Shown here one piece after another: positions 18,265-26,743 of a stretch of DNA of 64,000 nt. A program made the translations under genes and the position numbers. Under the pieces are notes generated by a model. It saw nothing but the letters and a program-made list of their open reading frames with translations. It searched no databases and was not told where the DNA came from. The stretch's first letter is position 1; every line of letters starts with the position of its first letter. Source of the stretch: CAWBYL01 sp963793025 (GTDB lineage: Bacteria > Actinomycetota > Acidimicrobiia > Acidimicrobiales > Acidimicrobilacustridaceae); contig CAWBYL010000005.1 in the NCBI GenBank assembly GCA_963793025.1, positions 62,001 through 126,000 on the forward strand, written 5' to 3'.

Positions 18265-18741
18265 TCACTCCTGGACGAGCTCGATGAGGGTGCCCAGTGC
18301 GTCCTTCGGGTGGATGAAGGCCACGGTGGTGCCCCGAGAGCCCGGGCGCGGGGCGTCGTCGAGGACCCGGAAGCCCTGGGCCTTCACGGCATCGAGGGCG
18401 ACGGCGCAGTCGTCCACGCGGTACCCGATGTGGTGGATGCCGGGCCCACCCTTCTTGTCGAGCCACTTGGCCACGGTCGAGTCGTCGCTGACCGGCGTGA
18501 GCAACTGCACGTAGCTCTCGGCCACCTTCAGCAGCGCCTCTTCGACCCCGTCGCTCTCCACCACTTCGCGGTGGTCGACGACGGCGCCGAACGTGTCGCG
18601 GTAGTAGTCGATGGCAGCACCGAGGTCGGGCACGGCGATGGCGATGTGGTCGATCTCGGTCAGCAGCGGCTTGACCGCCGCCGACTCGTCGGTCTGGGTG
18701 ACGTCGTCCTGCTCGCCGGGGCGTCGAGCGGTGATTCCCAT
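18265..18741 (-). CDS. mce: Methylmalonyl/ethylmalonyl-CoA epimerase
   Basis: A 158-residue vicinal-oxygen-chelate protein. The core begins at ITEIDHIAIAVPD-type sequence near residue 28, with metal-binding His in DHIAIAV, HHIGYRVDD and a terminal Glu in LIELVQE. It interconverts the 2S and 2R forms of methylmalonyl-CoA, and in many organisms ethylmalonyl-CoA. The first 25 residues are a polar extension. GGAAGG precedes the ATG. It lies 13 bases after ccr on the same strand, and that pairing supports a role in the ethylmalonyl-CoA pathway. Confidence 0.92.
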   Translation of the reverse strand: MGITARRPGEQDDVTQTDESAAVKPLLTEIDHIAIAVPDLGAAIDYYRDTFGAVVDHREVVESDGVEEALLKVAESYVQLLTPVSDDSTVAKWLDKKGGPGIHHIGYRVDDCAVALDAVKAQGFRVLDDAPRPGSRGTTVAFIHPKDALGTLIELVQE

Positions 18742-18754
18742 GGTGGTTCCTTCC

Positions 18755-20095
18755 TCAGGCTCCGTGGCGACGGAAGAGGGTGATGCGGTCTTCGCCCACC
18801 TTCTCACGCATCTCGGGGTCGTCGATTCCGAGGCCCTCGGACGGGGCCAGGCACAGCACGCCGATCTTGCCCTCGTGGAGGTTCTGGTGCACCTGGAAGG
18901 CAGCCTCGCCGGTCTGCTCGAGGGGGTAGACGGCCGAGAGGATCGGCTGGACCTTCCCTTGTCGGATCAGCTCGTTGGCAGCCCACGCCTCGGCGTAGTT
19001 GGCGAAGTGGGAGCTGACGATGCGCTTCAGCTTCATCCACAGATGGCGGTTGTCGTACTCGATCATGAATCCGCTGGTGGCCGCGCAGGTGACGATGGTG
19101 CCGCCCCGGGCGGCGACGAAGACCGAGGCCCCGAAGGTCTGACGACCCGGATGCTCGAAGACGATGTCGACGTCACGGCCGACTCGGCTCCGGATGTCCT
19201 TGCCCAGGCGGCGCCACTCGGACTCGTCCTGGGTGTGGGGATCGGACCAGAAGCGGTAGGCCGCCTCGCGGCGGTCGATCACGTGCTCGACGCCGAGATC
19301 GTGGAGCAGGTCGGCCTTGTCCGGCGAGGACACCACGCCGACGGGGACGCCCCCGCCGTTCAGGACGTGTTGCACCGCGTAGCCACCCAGGCCACCCGAC
19401 GCCCCCCACACCAGCACGGCGTCGCCCTGCTTCATCGGCGCGGCGTGGGGGCTGACGAGCATCCGGTAGCTCGTGGAGTTGCACAGCGCATTGACCGAGG
19501 CCTCCTCCCAGCTGAGATGGGCCGGCTTGGGCATGAGCTGGTTGGCCTTGACCACCGCGAGGTCGGCCAGACCGCCGTAGTTGGTCTCGAACCCCCAGAT
19601 CCGCTGGTTGTCGCCCAACATCGAGTCGTTGTGGCTGGTCGGGTCCTGATCGTCGACGTGGTTGCAGTGCACGACCACACGATCACCGGGCGCCCACTTG
19701 CGCACTGCGGAGCCGACGCGCACCACGACGCCCGACGCGTCCGAGCCGACCGCGTGGAAGTCCTGGTCGTGGCGCCGCCCCCAGTCGCTCTCCCGACCCA
19801 GACGGGAGAGGAAGCCGAAGGTGGAGATGGGCTCGAAGATGGCGCTCCACACCGTGTTGAAGTTGATGGAGCTGGCCATGACGGCCACCACGGCCTCGTC
19901 GGGGGCCAGCGCGGGGAGGGGGATCTCCTGCACGTGTAGCGATCGCCGGGGGTCCTTGTCCGCCGAATCCATGCCCTCGAACATGTCCTGCTCGGCCTTG
20001 CGCACGACGACGGCGCGATAGCCCTCGGGGAGGGGGATGGCACCGATCTCGTCGCCGCTCGCTCCGGCCTGGATGGCGTCGAGGAAGGTCTGCAT
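18755..20095 (-). CDS. ccr: Crotonyl-CoA carboxylase/reductase
   Basis: Ccr (446 residues), the key ethylmalonyl-CoA pathway enzyme, reductively carboxylates crotonyl-CoA with NADPH and CO2. The residues that hold CO2 in characterised enzymes can all be found: Asn80 (SINFNTVW), Phe169 and Glu170 (IWGFETNYGG) and His363 (SSHFANYAEA), each at the expected position. This distinguishes it from simple MDR reductases. The NADPH loop WGASGGLGGYAVQ is intact. The gene heads an operon with the epimerase; its promoter must lie in the 126 bases shared with the divergent coiled-coil gene. Confidence 0.96.
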   Translation of the reverse strand: MQTFLDAIQAGASGDEIGAIPLPEGYRAVVVRKAEQDMFEGMDSADKDPRRSLHVQEIPLPALAPDEAVVAVMASSINFNTVWSAIFEPISTFGFLSRLGRESDWGRRHDQDFHAVGSDASGVVVRVGSAVRKWAPGDRVVVHCNHVDDQDPTSHNDSMLGDNQRIWGFETNYGGLADLAVVKANQLMPKPAHLSWEEASVNALCNSTSYRMLVSPHAAPMKQGDAVLVWGASGGLGGYAVQHVLNGGGVPVGVVSSPDKADLLHDLGVEHVIDRREAAYRFWSDPHTQDESEWRRLGKDIRSRVGRDVDIVFEHPGRQTFGASVFVAARGGTIVTCAATSGFMIEYDNRHLWMKLKRIVSSHFANYAEAWAANELIRQGKVQPILSAVYPLEQTGEAAFQVHQNLHEGKIGVLCLAPSEGLGIDDPEMREKVGEDRITLFRRHGA

Positions 20096-20173
20096 GGGCC
20101 GGAAGCTAGCTCCGCCGCCGCCAGACCTGCCAGGCTCCGCCGTTCCGGCCGCACACGGCGCTAGAGTTCATCC

Positions 20174-20190
20174 GGTCACTCTCCGTGACC
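20174..20190. promoter_or_regulatory. Palindrome in ccr/coiled-coil divergent promoter
   Basis: GGTCAC and GTGACC flank a 5-base centre. It is located just downstream of a TAGAGT hexamer that could be a -10 box for the rightward gene. It is an operator candidate; a transcript hairpin is the alternative. Confidence 0.4.
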
Positions 20191-20221
20191 ATGAACGTCG
20201 CCCTGCGGAGGTCGATCGACG

Positions 20222-20857
20222 GTGGCCAGCTCGGAAGACATCGACGCAGCGGCGGCGCTGGCGCGATCGGAGGCGGAGGCCACCGCCATCCGGGGTCGCG
20301 CCGAGGTCGACGCCGACGCCATACGGGCTCGCGCCCTCGTCGACGCCGACGCCATTCGTGCTCGCGCCGAGCTCGAGGCCGAGGAGGCCCGGGAGCGGGC
20401 CGACCGTGATCGGGCCCGGGCTCGGCGGATCCTCGAGGACGCCCGCAACGAGGCCGAGGCCATGGTCGCCGATGCGGACGAGGCCCGGAAGGCCGGTCGC
20501 CAGACCCTCGATCGTCTGCTCGCCACCCGAGCCGACCTGCACGAGGCCATCGAGCGGCTCACCGAGATGACCCAGCCCGTCCTCGACCTGACCGACGGTG
20601 TGGGCACGGTGCGCCTGGAGGCCGATCTCGACAGCCTCGGCGACATCGACGTGGTTCCGCTCGGGGCGCCGCTGGCTCCGGTCGGCGCGGCGGCGGCCGA
20701 GATGGCTGACAATGGCGACCCGGTCGCCCGCTTCGTGCGCTCGGCGCTGGCCCGGGCCTCGGACAGCGCCACCCAGCCGGGCGAGACCGAGCCCTGGGCC
20801 GGGCAGCTCCCGTCGCGCAAGCGCGAAGAGCTGCGCAACGGCCGCACCGTGCTCTGA
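20222..20857 (+). CDS. Coiled-coil protein, unknown
   Basis: A 211-residue cytoplasmic protein. Residues 1-110 are an almost uninterrupted, Ala/Arg/Glu-rich coiled coil with an internal repeat built on VDADAIRARA, present twice in tandem and partly a third time. The last 70 residues are less ordered and acidic. GTG 20222 has GGAGG ten bases upstream. The general build resembles DivIVA/Wag31-like or ATP-synthase-b-like scaffolds, but no domain signature is present, so no function is claimed. It shares a promoter region with the ccr operon. Confidence 0.75.
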   Translation: MASSEDIDAAAALARSEAEATAIRGRAEVDADAIRARALVDADAIRARAELEAEEARERADRDRARARRILEDARNEAEAMVADADEARKAGRQTLDRLLATRADLHEAIERLTEMTQPVLDLTDGVGTVRLEADLDSLGDIDVVPLGAPLAPVGAAAAEMADNGDPVARFVRSALARASDSATQPGETEPWAGQLPSRKREELRNGRTVL

Positions 20858-20913
20858 CCCTCGGATCGGCGGCGGGAGTGGCCTCCCCGGCGGTGGCGGC
20901 GCGCCAGGGCCCG

Positions 20914-20929
20914 GTTACCAATAGGTAAC
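20914..20929. promoter_or_regulatory. Palindromic operator upstream of thiolase
   Basis: A perfect inverted repeat, GTTACC-AATA-GGTAAC, lies 94 bases before the thiolase start. It is AT-rich in a GC-rich setting and has the size of a TetR- or GntR-type operator. The cognate regulator is not in the window. Confidence 0.5.
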
Positions 20930-21022
20930 TTCGGCCGTCCCGGGGTACGTTGGCCCCAGGGAGTCGCGGGTGCCTGCCACCCGATCGTGTCGGCTCGAAA
21001 TCCACGTGGTCTGGAGGACGTC

Positions 21023-22204
21023 ATGGCTGGATCGGTCATTCTCGCCGGGGCTCGCACCCCGATCGGCAAGCTCTCCGGCGCCCTCGCCGGCTTCGAGGCA
21101 ACCGATCTCGGTGCCATCGCCATCCGGGCGGCCCTCGAGCGCGCCGGCGTCAGCCCCGAGCAGATCGACTACGTCTTCATGGGCCAGGTCTTGCTCGCCG
21201 GCGCTGGGCAGATGACCGCCCGCCAGGCCGCTCTGAAGGCCGACATCCCCCTGCGGGTGCCCGCCACCACGGTCAACAAGGTGTGCCTCTCGGGACTCAA
21301 CGCCATCCACCTCGCCGACCTCTACATCCAAAACGGTGAGGCCGACATCGTGGTGGCCGGCGGCATGGAGTCGATGACCAACGCTCCGTACCTGCTTCCG
21401 GGCGCCCGGGCCGGGTACCGCATGGGCGATGCCGCCGTCGTCGACTCGATGATGTACGACGGGCTGTTCTGCGCCATCGACCAGTGCGCCATGGGGGCCG
21501 GCACCGAGAAGTACGCGGCCACCGCCGGACTCGACCGTGAATCGCAGGACCAGCTGGCCGCCGGCTCCCACGAGCGGGCGGCACGGGCCCAGAAGGACGG
21601 TCTGTTCGACGCCGAGATCGTCCCCGTGGAGATTCCGCAGCGCAAGGGCGACCCCGTGATCTTCTCCGAGGACGAAGGCGTGCGCGCCGCCACCACCATG
21701 GAGTCGCTCGGTGCCCTGCGCCCCGCCTTCGACAGGGCCGGCAACATCACCGCCGGCAACGCCTCGCAGATCTCTGACGGCGGTTCGGCCGTGATCGTGG
21801 CCTCCGAGGCCGCCGCCGAGCGCCTCGGTGTGACCCCCATCGGTCGCATCCTCGGCTACGGCCAGGTCGCCGGGCCCGACCCGTCCCTGCTCGACCAGCC
21901 CGCCAACGCCATCAACGACGCGCTGGGTCGGGCCGGCATGGCGGTCGGGGACCTCGACCTGTTCGAGCTCAACGAGGCCTTCGCCGCAGTCGGCGTCGCT
22001 TCGATGGCCACCCTCGGCATCACCGACGAGATCACCAACGTGAACGGCGGAGCCATCGCCCTCGGGCATCCCATCGGTGCGTCGGGCAACCGGGTCGCCC
22101 TCCACCTGCTCCACGAGCTGGCCCGCCGGGGTGGCGGCAAGGGTGCGGCCGCCCTCTGCGGCGGTGGCGGCCAGGGCGACGCCATCCTCCTCGAGACCGT
22201 CTGA
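21023..22204 (+). CDS. Acetyl-CoA C-acetyltransferase (thiolase)
   Basis: A thiolase of 393 residues that condenses two acetyl-CoA or cleaves acetoacetyl-CoA. The acyl-binding Cys88 is in VNKVCLSG, the NEAFA signature and the GGAIALGHPIGASG His motif are present, and the second catalytic Cys is in ALCGGGGQGD. ATG 21023 has GGAGG five bases ahead. The biosynthetic type (PhaA/AtoB) is likely, feeding acetoacetyl-CoA into the Ccr route, although degradative use cannot be excluded. It is monocistronic, with a palindromic operator upstream. Confidence 0.93.
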   Translation: MAGSVILAGARTPIGKLSGALAGFEATDLGAIAIRAALERAGVSPEQIDYVFMGQVLLAGAGQMTARQAALKADIPLRVPATTVNKVCLSGLNAIHLADLYIQNGEADIVVAGGMESMTNAPYLLPGARAGYRMGDAAVVDSMMYDGLFCAIDQCAMGAGTEKYAATAGLDRESQDQLAAGSHERAARAQKDGLFDAEIVPVEIPQRKGDPVIFSEDEGVRAATTMESLGALRPAFDRAGNITAGNASQISDGGSAVIVASEAAAERLGVTPIGRILGYGQVAGPDPSLLDQPANAINDALGRAGMAVGDLDLFELNEAFAAVGVASMATLGITDEITNVNGGAIALGHPIGASGNRVALHLLHELARRGGGKGAAALCGGGGQGDAILLETV

Positions 22205-22264
22205 ACCGTCGCTGCGTCGGGAGCGTCCGGCCGTCGGTTGCGAGGCCCGCTCGGAGACGACCGG

Positions 22265-22867
22265 TCAATCGACCTCGCGCCGACCCTCCAACGCCCGGCC
22301 GAGCGTGAGCTCGTCGGCGTACTCCAGGTCGCCACCCACGGGTAGTCCGCTGGCGATGCGGGTGACCTTCAGACCGAGAGGCTTGAGCAGGCGACCGAGG
22401 TACATGGCGGTGGCCTCACCCTCGATGTTGGGGTTGGTGCACAAGATGACCTCGGTGATCCCCTCCGGCTCGATCCGGGTGAGCAGTTCCTTGACCCTCA
22501 GTTGCTCGGGGCCGATGCCCTCGATGGGGCTGATGGCCCCCTGGAGCACGTGGTAGCGACCGCGGTACTCGCCAGTGCGCTCCACGGCGACGATGTCACG
22601 GGGCTCCTCCACGACGCAGACCACACCCGACTCCCGGCGGGCGTCGTTGCAGATGCCGCACTCGGCTCCCTCGGCGATGTTGAAGCAGCGGGTGCAGAAC
22701 GTGACCCTCTCCTTGACCACTCCGATGGCTCGGGCCAGGCGCAGGGCGTCCTCGGTGGGGAGCTTGAGGAGATGGAAGGCGATGCGCTGCGCCGACTTCG
22801 GGCCGACGCCCGGAAGGCGCCCGAGCTCGTCGATGAGGTCCTGGACCGGACCGGCGTAGAGGCTCAC
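22265..22867 (-). CDS. recR: Recombination protein RecR
   Basis: RecR (200 residues) acts with RecO/RecF to load RecA. A helix-hairpin-helix (LPGVGPKSAQRIAFHLL) is followed by the C4 zinc finger (CTRCFNIAEGAECGIC) and a Toprim domain (CVVEEPRDIVAVE), then the C-terminal TRIASGLPVGGDLEYADE. The start is GTG 22867, overlapping the ybaB stop (GTGA). It is the last gene of the conserved dnaX-ybaB-recR operon. Confidence 0.95.
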   Translation of the reverse strand: MSLYAGPVQDLIDELGRLPGVGPKSAQRIAFHLLKLPTEDALRLARAIGVVKERVTFCTRCFNIAEGAECGICNDARRESGVVCVVEEPRDIVAVERTGEYRGRYHVLQGAISPIEGIGPEQLRVKELLTRIEPEGITEVILCTNPNIEGEATAMYLGRLLKPLGLKVTRIASGLPVGGDLEYADELTLGRALEGRREVD

Positions 22868-23307
22868 CCGGCGTCGGTGTCGGGATCCGGGGGAGAGGCT
22901 TCGGCCTCGGTGGCATCGGTGTCGAGCACCCCGCCGAAGCCGCCGAAGCCGGCCGGTGATCCCGCGCCGGCGCCGCCGACACCCCCGAGTCCGGCCATGC
23001 CGCCCAGCGCGCCGAGATCGACGCCGCCCAGGGTGGACTGCTGCATGGCGTCGATCTGGGCGACGGCGTCGTGGAGTGCGGCCAGCACCAGATCCTCGAG
23101 CATGTCGACCTCGTCGGGGTCGACGGCGCCCGGATCGATGCTCACGTCGAGGAACTGCATCGATCCGGTGACGGTGACGGTGACGGCGCCACCCCCGGCA
23201 CGACCGGTGATCTCGGCGTCGGCCGCTTCCGACTGGGCCTCGAGGAGCTGCTGTTGCATCTCCATGGCTTGGTTGAGGAGGGCGTTGATGTCGAACGGCT
23301 CGGACAT
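22864..23307 (-). CDS. YbaB/EbfC nucleoid-associated protein
   Basis: A 147-residue YbaB-family DNA-binding protein. The conserved core (ALLNQAMEMQQQLLEAQSEA, then GGGAVTVTVTGSMQFLDVSIDP) spans residues 8-85. The C-terminal 55 residues are a Gly-rich stretch (LGGMAGLGGVGGAG) and an acidic tail, an extension beyond the usual length of about 105. It lies between dnaX and recR, the near-universal arrangement, with a 4-base overlap into recR. Confidence 0.93.
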   Translation of the reverse strand: MSEPFDINALLNQAMEMQQQLLEAQSEAADAEITGRAGGGAVTVTVTGSMQFLDVSIDPGAVDPDEVDMLEDLVLAALHDAVAQIDAMQQSTLGGVDLGALGGMAGLGGVGGAGAGSPAGFGGFGGVLDTDATEAEASPPDPDTDAG

Positions 23308-23352
23308 GGGGGCTCCGATGGATCGGGCGAGGGTGAGTGGCGGTTGGTCGGG

Positions 23353-25392
23353 TCAGCGGGGTTCGTCGGGGACGATCTCGGCTCCGGGGAACACTGCGGC
23401 GATGCGATCGAGACCCGAGGTGGCCGTGCCCTCGGCGTTGGTCAGTTCGCTCGGATCGATCGCCTCCTCGGAGTCGTCGGCTCCGCCGCCGTTGGTGGTG
23501 CCGGAGGGCGACGGGAGTGACGGAGGGGCGTAGGGGTCCGGGGTGTCGCCGTCGACCACCACGCGCACGGGAACCGGTTGACCGAAGTGGGCGGCCAGAG
23601 CCGCCTCGACGTCGGCCCGGCACTCCTCGCAGCGGGCGGCGTGGACCTTGTTGGGGAGGGCGAACACCGCCGCTCCATCGGCCACATCGAGCCAGTGGCC
23701 TCCGGCGAAGCGGACCTTGGCCCGTTGGGGGAGCGTCTCGATCACGGCGTCACCCCACGCCAGTGTCAGCTGGTCTCGGGTGGGCAGGGCGCCGCCGGCG
23801 GGCGTGGCCGACGGTTCGGGCGTCGGGGTCGGGGCGGGGGAAGGCGCGGGCGGCGGCGGTGAGGGCTCTGCGGCGGTGGGCGCGGGTGGGGGTGAAGGCT
23901 CGGGGCTCTCGGCCGATGTCGCGCCCTGGTCGCCGGCGGGGGCGGGTCGGGCGGGTCGGGCCGGTGACGGGGGACGGGCCGGCGGACGGTTGGCGGCCGT
24001 TCGACCGGGTGCCGCCGGCGGCCGGGTGCTCGACGGCTCCGACCCGCGGCGACGCAGGACCTCGCGCGCCGAGTCGGCCGGCCGGCCGGCCTCGGCGGAC
24101 GGGGACCGGTCGGCGCTGTCGTCGTCGGTGTCGACCGGAGTCGGTTCGTCCGTCGAGGGCGCAGGGTCGGCGGTCTCGACCGACTCCACCGAGGGGGCGG
24201 GTGGCGAGGTCGACGGCGGCGCCGCTCCGGTGGCGACGTCGGGCGCCGGTGTCGGCGCCGATCGGGCCCCGGACGATCGAGGTCGGGCCGGGGCGGGGGC
24301 GCCCTGCTCGAGCCGGGTCAGGCGCTCGGCCAGGGAGGCCACCGACGTGTCGGCGTCGGCGCGGGTGAGCCGCACGAGGGCCACCTCGAGCGGCACACGA
24401 GGGTCGAGGGCGTCCTGGATCCCGACGAAGGCGTCGCCCAGCAGCTCCAAGGCCCGGGTGGCCCCGGCCGCACCCAGGCGAGTGCCCTGGTCGGCCGCTC
24501 GCTCCCTGGCCTCCTCGGGCAGGCGGGAGAGATCGGCGCCGACCGAGGCGAGGAACACGTCCCGGAGCCCGGCGATCAGGTCTTCGCCGAGCACCCGCGG
24601 GTTGCGCCCGCGACTGGTGGCGGCTTCGACGGCCACCAGCGCGCGACCCGTGTCGTGGTCGCACAAGGCCTCGATGAGCTCGTCGACGGTGTCGGTGGAG
24701 TCGGGCACACCACCGGCCGCGACCACCCGGTCGAGGGCGGAGAGGGTGTCGCGAGCCGATCCGGCGCCGGCCCGCAGCACGTAGTCGCGGCCTTCCGGTG
24801 AGAGCTCGAGTCCGGCGTCGGCCACCACGTGGTCGACCAGTCCGGCGAGGTCGGCGGCCGACAGCAGGTGGACCTCGAAGTGCTGGGTCCGACTGCGGAT
24901 GGTGGGCAGGACCTTCTGGGGATCGGTGGTGGCCAGCACGAACACGACGTGCTCGGGCGGCTCCTCGAGCGTCTTCAACAGCGCGTTGGACGCCGGCGTC
25001 GACAGCATGTGGACCTCGTCGAGGATGTACACCTTGGTGCGCCCGGGGGTGCCGAGCGACGCCTTGGCGATGAGGTCGCGGATGGCGTCGACTCCGTTGT
25101 TGGAGGCGGCGTCGAGCTCGTGCACGTCGAAGCTGGTGCCGGCGTCGATGGCCAGGCAGGACGCGCAGGTGCAGTCGGGTTCGCCGTCGACCGGGTTCTC
25201 GCAGTTGAGGACCTTGGCCAGGATCCGCGCCGTCGAGGTCTTGCCCGTGCCACGGGGCCCGGAGAACAGGTAGGCGTGGCCGACCCGCTCCTCGCGGACG
25301 GCGTTGCGCAGCGCCGACACCAGGTGCTCCTGGCCGCGTACCTCGCTGAACCGGCGCGGTCGATATCGGCGGTAGAGCGACTGATAGGCCAT
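23353..25392 (-). CDS. dnaX: DNA polymerase III subunit gamma/tau
   Basis: Clamp-loader ATPase of 679 residues. AAA+ domain: Walker A GPRGTGKTSTARI, zinc module with four Cys (CENPVDGEPDCTCASC), Walker B ILDEVHMLS, and SRC-like IRSRTQHFE. Domain III extends to about residue 360. A Pro/Ala/Ser-rich linker of more than 150 residues precedes a C-terminal domain. The start is ATG 25392 at MAYQSLYRRYRP; upstream in-frame codons are low-complexity. No obvious slippery A-run was seen, so a shorter gamma by frameshifting is not indicated. Confidence 0.95.
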   Translation of the reverse strand: MAYQSLYRRYRPRRFSEVRGQEHLVSALRNAVREERVGHAYLFSGPRGTGKTSTARILAKVLNCENPVDGEPDCTCASCLAIDAGTSFDVHELDAASNNGVDAIRDLIAKASLGTPGRTKVYILDEVHMLSTPASNALLKTLEEPPEHVVFVLATTDPQKVLPTIRSRTQHFEVHLLSAADLAGLVDHVVADAGLELSPEGRDYVLRAGAGSARDTLSALDRVVAAGGVPDSTDTVDELIEALCDHDTGRALVAVEAATSRGRNPRVLGEDLIAGLRDVFLASVGADLSRLPEEARERAADQGTRLGAAGATRALELLGDAFVGIQDALDPRVPLEVALVRLTRADADTSVASLAERLTRLEQGAPAPARPRSSGARSAPTPAPDVATGAAPPSTSPPAPSVESVETADPAPSTDEPTPVDTDDDSADRSPSAEAGRPADSAREVLRRRGSEPSSTRPPAAPGRTAANRPPARPPSPARPARPAPAGDQGATSAESPEPSPPPAPTAAEPSPPPPAPSPAPTPTPEPSATPAGGALPTRDQLTLAWGDAVIETLPQRAKVRFAGGHWLDVADGAAVFALPNKVHAARCEECRADVEAALAAHFGQPVPVRVVVDGDTPDPYAPPSLPSPSGTTNGGGADDSEEAIDPSELTNAEGTATSGLDRIAAVFPGAEIVPDEPR

Positions 25393-25461
25393 CCCCGCCG
25401 AGCCTACCGACCACCCACCACACCCGCCGCCGCCCCCTCGTCGCACCCCCATCCCGTTCGC

Positions 25462-25624
25462 TGGCTCGTTCGGCACCCCCTCCCTTCCGCTGGCTCGTCC
25501 CACGCCCCTGGAGGGGCGTCATTCGAGCCACCGAACGCGTTCGCCCCTCCTCGGTGGCTCGTTTGGGGACCCTGGAGAGGCGTCATCCGAGCCATCGATG
25601 GGGTTCGGCGTGTTCGGTGGCTCG
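25462..25624. repeat. Phased 40-bp palindromes, left flank
   Basis: Two full 40-bp elements lie at 25491-25530 and 25555-25594. Each has arms TGGCTCG and CGAGCCA and the centre TGGA, with 15 or so bases between arm and centre on either side. In the first element the inner arms ACGCCCC/GGGGCGT also pair. Lone left arms at 25462 and 25618 are truncated copies. Arms alternate in orientation every 30-33 bp, and element starts are 63-64 bp apart. The right halves of the two elements are almost identical. Confidence 0.85.
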
Positions 25625-25651
25625 CCGGCGATGTCACACCCGGGCAGTTAC

Positions 25652-26593
25652 ATGGCCCCTATGGCCGAACACGAGAGATGGACGGTGGTGGCTGCTCGCC
25701 AGCACGGGGTGGTGGGGAGGCGTCAGCTGCGAGCCAGCGGCCTCACGGACAAGGCGGTGCTCCACGCGGTCGCCGCGCGCCGCCTGGCGTGGCTCTCGCC
25801 GAGAGTTCTGAGGTCGGTGGGTTCGGCCGACACGGCTCTCCAGCGCGCGACGGCGGCCGCCCTCGACGCCACCGACGGAGTGGTGGCCCTGCACTCGGCG
25901 CTCGCCCTCTGGCAGACGGCGGGCTATGACCTCGAGCCGGTACACGTGCTCACCACCCGGACCCCGCATCGAGGCAGCCGCCATCTCGGCATCGTGCACA
26001 GCAGCGTTCGTCTCGACGACCACGACGTCGCCCACCTCGAGGGGATACGGGTCACGACGCCGGTGCGCACGCTCGTCGACCTGTCGAGTCGCCTCCACCC
26101 GGCTCGACTCGAATCCGTCTGTGACGACCTCGTTCGCCGGCGTCTCCTGCCTCTCGAGACGCTGCACGCGGCGGTGGGCGAGCTCCCGCGACGGGGCGGC
26201 CCGGCCGGGTACGCCGCGCTGCGGCGCTTGGTCACCGCTCGGCCGGTCGGTCAGCAGGCCACCGGCTCTCGTGTCGAGCGCCGGTTCGAGCAGGTGCTGG
26301 AACGAGCGGGAGAGGCCCCGTTCGAGCGTCAGGTGGATCTGGGCGACGACCAGGGATGGATTGGTCGCGTCGACTTCGTGGACCGACGACTGAGGATCGT
26401 CGTCGAGATCCAGAGCACGCTGTACCACGGCACGGTGAGCGACCGACGTCGAGACCGCCACCGTCTGGCCCGCCTCCGGGCTGACGGGTGGATCGTGGTG
26501 GAGGTGACCGAGGACGAGGTCTGGCACCACGCCGAGCGAGCCGTCGCCAAGGTGCGAGCGGCGCGCGCTCTCGCCTCGGCATCCGCCGCCTGA
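25652..26593 (+). CDS. AbiEi-like / DUF559 endonuclease-fold protein
   Basis: A 313-residue protein. The N-terminal third (VVAARQHGVVGRRQLRASGLT) is a winged-helix of the AbiEi antitoxin type. A middle AbiEi-like region follows (ALHSALALW; GIRVTTPVRTLVDLSSR). The C-terminus is a DUF559/Vsr-like PD-(D/E)XK nuclease fold: RVDFVD, then IVVEIQSTLYHG, then WIVVEVTEDEVWHH. The usual second acid of the core appears as ExQ rather than ExD, so activity is uncertain. No AbiEii-type toxin adjoins it. It sits between dnaX and tRNA-Ser, with 40-bp palindromes on both sides. Start codons at 25652 or 25661 are possible. Its cellular role is unknown. Confidence 0.75.
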   Translation: MAPMAEHERWTVVAARQHGVVGRRQLRASGLTDKAVLHAVAARRLAWLSPRVLRSVGSADTALQRATAAALDATDGVVALHSALALWQTAGYDLEPVHVLTTRTPHRGSRHLGIVHSSVRLDDHDVAHLEGIRVTTPVRTLVDLSSRLHPARLESVCDDLVRRRLLPLETLHAAVGELPRRGGPAGYAALRRLVTARPVGQQATGSRVERRFEQVLERAGEAPFERQVDLGDDQGWIGRVDFVDRRLRIVVEIQSTLYHGTVSDRRRDRHRLARLRADGWIVVEVTEDEVWHHAERAVAKVRAARALASASAA

Positions 26594-26601
26594 CCGGTTG
26601 C

Positions 26602-26704
26602 CGGCCCGTTCGACGACCCTGGACGGGCCCGAATCGAGCCACCGATCATTCATGTCGTGAACGGTGGCTCGGTTGGAGCCACTGGAGGGGGGCGAATCGA
26701 GCCA
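26602..26704. repeat. Phased 40-bp palindromes, right flank
   Basis: Two further copies lie at 26602-26641 (left arm decayed to CGGCCCG) and 26665-26704 (both arms perfect). TGGA is at the exact centre of each, and 23 bp separate them. The first begins nine bases after the AbiEi-DUF559 stop. The spacer starts CCG and ends CGG, which lengthens the inverted arms to ten bases across the spacer. Confidence 0.85.
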
Positions 26705-26743
26705 CCGAACCTGGTGGGGGGCTGGAGGGGGTGGGCGCGGAAG

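Noticed and set aside
25652..26593. Complete AbiE type IV toxin-antitoxin system
   Set aside because: No AbiEii nucleotidyltransferase toxin adjoins; the AbiEi-like region is fused to a DUF559 nuclease fold instead.
25462..26704. CRISPR array, suggested by 40-nt palindromic repeats with 23-24-nt spacers
   Set aside because: Repeats diverge strongly inside the arms, only two full copies lie on each side of a gene, spacers share their ends, and there are no cas genes.
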